Positions 58,143 to 64,000 of a stretch of DNA of 64,000 bases are shown here, one piece after another. A program made the position numbers and the translations under genes. Position 1 is the stretch's first letter, and the number at the start of each line of letters is the position of its first letter. Source of the DNA: Glandiceps talaboti (Eukaryota; Hemichordata; Enteropneusta; Spengelidae). The notes under the pieces were generated by a model. It did no database searches. It was not told the origin of the DNA and saw only the letters and a list, made by a program, of their open reading frames with translations. Where the stretch lies: the NCBI RefSeq assembly GCF_964340395.1, contig NC_135552.1:1619001-1683000 (forward strand), written 5' to 3'.

Positions 58143-58594
58143 ATCCAATGTAGAGCATACAGTCGCGATTTCTTTTTGGCTGTTAAGTTTGCTGTCATTT
58201 GTTCTTTTGTGAGCGCTCATTACATACATCTGACACAATACCATAGGTTTTCCCGAGTGAATTCACTCAACCAATGAAAACGCATGATACGACAAAGCAT
58301 ATGGGTACAATACTTCAGAATGCTCTGTTCAAAAAGAGCACAAGTACAGAGTGCAGAAAACAATGTTATTATTATTGTTTTAGTCACTTTAGTGGTTCTC
58401 TTTCTTTCAATTTCAAACGTAGAGTTTTAGTATTGTAAAACGGATTCTGGTTGACTACTTGTAAGTATGAGATTGGGTTCGGGAAAACCTATGGTATTGT
58501 GTCAGAAATATGTAAAAAGTGCTCACAAAGGAACATACAACAGTAAACGTAACTGCCAAAAAGAAATTGCAATGTGTACTCTACATCAGATTTT
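58143..58594. mobile_element. MITE-like element with inverted arms of about 110 bp
   Basis: The left arm (about 58146-58255: ATGTAGAGCATACA, ATTTCTTTTTGGC, TTTGTGAGC, CTGACACAATACCATAGGTT, TTCCCGA) is matched in reverse by 58484-58592 with roughly 80% identity. The most conserved part is the inner 24 nt (TGACACAATACC and on). The middle (about 228 bp) has no ORF. Target duplication not resolved. Confidence 0.8.
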
Positions 58595-59104
58595 AATCAG
58601 ATTGGGATTAGGTGTATAGGAGCAACATGATATATAAAAATCACAGTAATGGTTTTGGAAGAAAACATTAATATTTAAAAGAAAGAAATTTACCAAATTA
58701 TTATATGTGATGCTTGTACGTACATTTGTACAAATTGGAATTATGGTAAGATGAATTTATTTGATAGACAGTGGTATTAAAGTAGTTTGTATCGTATATC
58801 AAACACCATGTACAAATGTACTTGTAATAGGTATCACTATCACTATGAGAAGTCCATACTGTCCACACTGTTTAACAACTTATTGGGTTGGAGTAAGGAC
58901 ATACATGTATATGATCTATATAAATTCAACACAACATTTTCCTGTGTTGGGTTTCCTGACTGCTGCACAATGTTTATTTCAAGGTACAAATGTTTTAAAA
59001 CTTGACTACCAACTTGTATGTGCCTTCATATTTTACTTACCAAAATTAAGTTATCAATGTTATGATCATTTTGTATTAACTTTCATGATGGACTAACTTT
59101 AATT
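58595..59104. other. AT-rich non-coding stretch
   Basis: ORFs at 58761 and 58787 overlap in different frames with no coding character. Confidence 0.5.
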
Positions 59105-62100
59105 TTACCAGTACACATTTAGCTATGGGACTACATAATTAGCTATGAGACTACATAATTAGCTATGAGACTACGTAATTAGCTATGAGACTACACAATT
59201 AACTATAAGACTACACAATTAACTATGAGACTACACAATTAGGTATGAGACTACACATTTAGCTATGAGACTACACAATTAGCTATGAGACTACACATTT
59301 AGCTATGGGACTACACATTTAGCTATGGGACTACACATTTAGCTATGAGACTACACATTTAGCTATGAGACTACACATTTAGCTATGGGACTACACATTT
59401 AGCTATGGGACTACACATTTAGCTATGAGACTACACATTTAGCTATGAGACTACACAATTAGCTATGAGACTACACATTTAGCTATGGGACTACACATTT
59501 AGCTATGGGACTACACATTTAGCTATGAGACTACACAATTAGCTATGAGACTACACAATTAGCTATGAGACTACACAATTAGCTATGAGACTACACATTT
59601 AGCTATGAGACTACACAATTAACTATGAGACTACACAATTAGCTATGAGACTACACATTTAGCCATGAGACTACACAATTAGCTATGAGACTACACTATT
59701 AGCTATGAGACTACACAGTTAGCTATGAGACTACACAATTAGCTATGAGACTACACTATTAGCTATGAGACTACACAATTAGCTATGAGACTACACATTT
59801 AGCTATGAGACTACACATTTAGCTATGAGACTACACAATTAACTATGAGACTACACAATTAGCTATGAGACTACACATTTAGCCATGAGACTACACAATT
59901 AGCTATGAGACTACACTATTAGCTATGAGACTACGCAATTAGCTATGAGACTACACAATTAGCCATGAGACTACACATTTAGCTATGAGACTACACAATT
60001 AGCTATGAGCCTACACATTTAGCTATGAGACTACACAATTAGCTATGAGACTACACATTTAGCTATGAGACTACACATTTAGCTATGAGACTACACAATT
60101 AGCTATGAGACTACACATTTAGCCACAAGACTACACATTTAGCTATGAGACTACACATTTAGCCATGAGACTACACATTTAACTATGGGACTACATGTAC
60201 ACATTTAGCTATGAGACTACACAATTAGCTATGAGACTACACATTTAGCTATGAGACTACACAATTAGCTATGAGACTACACAATTAGCTATGAGACTAC
60301 ACATTTAGCTATGAGACTACACATTTAGCTATGAGACTACACAATTAGCTATGAGACTACATAATTAGCTATGAGACTACACAATTAGCTATGAGACTAC
60401 ATAATTAGCTATGAGACTACATAATTAGCTATGAGACTACACAATTAGCTATGAGACTACACAATTAACTATGAGACTACACATTTAGCTATGAGACTAC
60501 ACAATTAGCTATGGGACTACACATTTAGCTATGAGACTACACATTTAACTATGAGACTACACATTTAGCTATGAGACTACACATTTAGCTATGGGACTAC
60601 ACATTTAGCTATGAGACTACACAATTAGCTATGAGCCTACACATTTAGCTATGAGACTACACAATTAACTATGAGACTACACAATTAGCTATGAGACTAC
60701 ACATTTAGCTATGAGACTACACAATTAACTGAGACTACACAATTAGCTATGAGACTACACATTTAGCTATGAGACTACACATTTAGCTATGAGACTACAC
60801 AATTAGCTATGAGACTACACATTTAGCTATGGGACTACACATTTAGCTATGAGACTACACGTTTAGCTATGGGACTACACATTTAGCTATGAGACTACAC
60901 AATTAGCTATGAGCTTACACATTTAGCTATGAGACTACACAATTAGCTATGAGACTACACAATTAGCTATGAGACTACACATTTAGCTATGAGACTACAC
61001 AATTAGCTATGAGACTACACAATTAGCTATGAGACTACACAATTAGCTATGAGACTACACATTTAACTATGAGACTACACATTTAGCCATGAGACTACAC
61101 AATTAGCCATGAGACTACTCAATTAGCTATGAGACTACACATTTAGCTATGAGACTACTCAATTAGCTATGAGACTACACATTTAGCTATGAGACTACAC
61201 ATTTAGCTATGAGACTACACATTTAACTATGAGACTACACATTTAGCTATGAGACTACACATTTAGCTATGAGACTACACAATTAGCTATGAGACTACTC
61301 AATTAGCTATGAGACTACACATTTAGCTATGAGACTACACAATTAGCCATGAGACTACTCAATTAGCTATGAGACTACACATTTAGCTATGAGACTACAC
61401 AATTAGCTATGAGACTACTCAATTAGCTATGAGACTACACATTTAACTATGAGACTACACAATTAGCTATGAGACTACATAATTAGCTATGAGACTACAC
61501 ATTTAGCTATGAGACTACACATTTAGCTATGAGACTACACAATTAGCTATGAGACTACACAATTAGCTATGAGACTACACAATTAGCTATGAGACTACAT
61601 AATTAGCTATGAGACTACACAATTAGCTATGAGACTACACAATTAGCTATGAGACTACACAATTAGCTATGAGACTACTCAATTAGCCCTGAGACTACAC
61701 AATTAGCCATGAGACTACACAATTAGCTATGAGACTACACAATTAGCCATGAGACTACACAATTAGCTATGAGACTACACAATTAGCTATGAGACTACAC
61801 AATTAGCTATGAGACTTCACATTTAGCTATGAGACTACACAATTAGCTATGAGACTACACAATTAGCTATGAGACTACACAATTAGCTATGAGACTACAC
61901 ATTTAGCTATGAGACTACACAATTAGCTATGAGACTACATAATTAGCTATGAGACTACACAATTAGCTATGGGACTACACAATTAGCTATGAGACTACAC
62001 ATTTAGCTATGAGACTACACAATTAGCTATGGGACTACACAATTAGCTATGAGACTACACAATTAACTATGAGACTACACAATTAGCTATGAGACTACAC

Positions 62101-64000
62101 AATTAGCTATGAGACTATACATTTAGCTATGAGACTACACAATTAGCTATGGGACTACACAATTAGCCATGAGACTACACATTTAGCCACGAGACTACAC
62201 AATTAGCTATGAGACTACACATTTAGCCACGAGACTACACATTTAGCTATGAGACTACATAATTAGCTATGAGACTACACAATTAGCTATGAGACTACAC
62301 AATTAGCCATGAGACTACACAATTAGCCATGAGACTACACATTTAGCCATGAGACTACACAATTAGCTATGAGACTACACATTTAGCCACGAGACTACAC
62401 ATTTAGCTATGAGACTACATAATTAGCTATGAGACTACACATTTAGCTATGAGACTACACAATTAACTATGAGACTACACAATTAGCTATGAGACTACAC
62501 AATTAGCTATGAGACTACACATTTAGCCATGAGACTACACAATTAGCTATGAGACTACACATTTAGCCACGAGACTACACATTTAGCTATGAGACTACAC
62601 AATTAGCTATGAGACTACACATTTAGCTATGAGACTACATAATTAACTATGGGACTACACAATTAGCTATGAGACTACACAATTAGCTATGAGACTACAC
62701 AATTAACTATGAGACTACACAATTAGCTATGAGACTACACATTTAGCCATGAGACTACACAATTAGCTATGAGACTACACTATTAGCTATGAGACTACAC
62801 AATTAGCTATGAGACTACACAATTAGCTATGAGACTACACTATTAGCTATGAGACTACACAATTAGCTATGAGACTACACATTTAGCTATGAGACTACAC
62901 ATTTAGCTATGAGACTACACAATTAACTATGAGACTACACAATTAGCTATGAGACTACACATTTAGCCATGAGACTACACAATTAGCTATGAGACTACAC
63001 TATTAGCTATGAGACTACACAATTAGCTATGAGACTACACAATTAGCTATGAGACTACACAATTAGCCATGAGACTACACATTTAGCTATGAGACTACAC
63101 AATTAGCCACGAGACTACACATTTAGCTATGAGACTACACAATTAGCTATGAGACTACACATTTAGCTATGAGACTACACATTTAGCTATGAGACTACAC
63201 AATTAGCTATGAGACTACACATTTAGCCACAAGACTACACATTTAGCTATGAGACTACACATTTAGCCATGAGACTACACATTTAACTATGGGACTACAT
63301 GTACACATTTAGCTATGAGACTACACAATTAGCTATGAGACTACACATTTAGCTATGAGACTACACAATTAGCTATGAGACTACACAATTAGCTATGAGA
63401 CTACACATTTAGCTATGAGACTACACATTTAGCTATGAGACTACACAATTAGCTATGAGACTACATAATTAGCTATGAGACTACACAATTAGCTATGAGA
63501 CTACATAATTAGCTATGAGACTACACAATTAGCTATGAGACTACACAATTAACTATGAGACTACACATTTAGCTATGAGACTACACAATTAGCTATGGGA
63601 CTACACATTTAGCTATGAGACTACACATTTAACTATGAGACTACACATTTAGCTATGAGACTACACATTTAGCTATGGGACTACACATTTAGCTATGAGA
63701 CTACACAATTAGCTATGAGCCTACACATTTAGCTATGAGACTACACAATTAACTATGAGACTACACAATTAGCTATGAGACTACACATTTAGCTATGAGA
63801 CTACACAATTAACTGAGACTACACAATTAGCTATGAGACTACACATTTAGCTATGAGACTACACATTTAGCTATGAGACTACACAATTAGCTATGAGACT
63901 ACACATTTAGCTATGGGACTACACATTTAGCTATGAGACTACACGTTTAGCTATGGGACTACACATTTAGCTATGAGACTACACAATTAGCTATGAGCTT
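59105..64000. repeat. 20-bp minisatellite, about 244 copies, runs off the window
   Basis: The unit is AGCTATGAGACTACACAATT. Frequent variants are ACATTT/ACAATT, AGCT/AACT/AGCC and GAGA/GGGA. An 11-unit (220-bp) period is visible at 59621/59841 and again at 62705/62925. A longer block is repeated at an offset of about 3.09 kb (about 59600-60910 versus 62685-64000), including rare units such as AACTGAGACT (60727, 63811) and the CATGTACACATTT insertion (60192, 63296). Confidence 0.98.

Overview
This window looks like gene-poor nuclear DNA from a marine invertebrate, not a bacterium, plasmid or virus. It is AT-rich, has no operon-like ORF packing, carries long (TG)n tracts and many copies of the palindrome TACATGTA, and is crowded with minisatellites and remnants of eukaryotic transposons. 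The minisatellite load, the dispersed family that begins AGCACAACTGAA and runs into a TG tract, and multicopy RecQ-like helicase debris together remind me of an amphioxus (Branchiostoma)-type genome. That assignment is from memory and is not proven here; a hemichordate or a lophotrochozoan would also fit.

Layout. 0-1.1 kb: microsatellites and a partial dispersed repeat. 1.14-2.14 kb: a hAT-type element with an internally deleted transposase-like ORF. 3.19-4.84 kb: a DNA transposon with perfect 28-bp terminal inverted repeats (TIRs) and a TTA target duplication (PIF/Harbinger-like). 4.86-7.33 kb: a 49-bp minisatellite whose last unit is interrupted by a 5'-truncated CR1/L2-like LINE. 9.8-10.6 kb: a copy of an unnamed dispersed repeat. 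11.4-12.4 kb: two small minisatellites. 12.62-14.17 kb: a Mutator-like element with long TIRs, an 11-bp target duplication and a RecQ helicase fragment inside. 14.4-15.5 kb: a 37-bp minisatellite. 16.8-18.8 kb: a cluster of minus-strand coding sequence, including an intact 189-codon ORF followed by a textbook histone-type 3' stem-loop. 22.4-26.9 kb: minisatellites flanking a hAT element with an 8-bp target duplication. 27-31.6 kb: dispersed repeats. 32.8-33.85 kb: a (CATA)n tract and a 47-bp minisatellite. 36.14-36.59 kb: the best candidate host coding exon. 37.6-39.3 kb: related 45-bp and 51-bp arrays with a retroelement tail inserted. 40.7-46.2 kb: a 39-bp array of about 140 units. 46.26-46.37 kb: a possible first exon of a membrane or secreted protein. 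48.6-49.8 kb: another dispersed repeat. 50.2-53.1 kb: four consecutive minisatellites. 53.1-58.6 kb: foldback elements and smaller repeats. 59.1 kb to the window end: a 20-bp array that runs off the edge.

About a third of the window (roughly 20 kb, summing the listed arrays) is tandem repeat. Most long ORFs, including those of 621, 360 and 296 codons, are artefacts of repeat units whose length is a multiple of three. The genes do not form a pathway. The credible coding sequences are one host-like exon at 36.1 kb, one intact unknown ORF at 16.9-17.4 kb, a small possible exon at 46.3 kb, and transposon-derived fragments. Part of the variation between repeat units falls at CpG sites, which would fit germline methylation. 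The item most worth following up is the histone-type 3' end behind a non-histone ORF.
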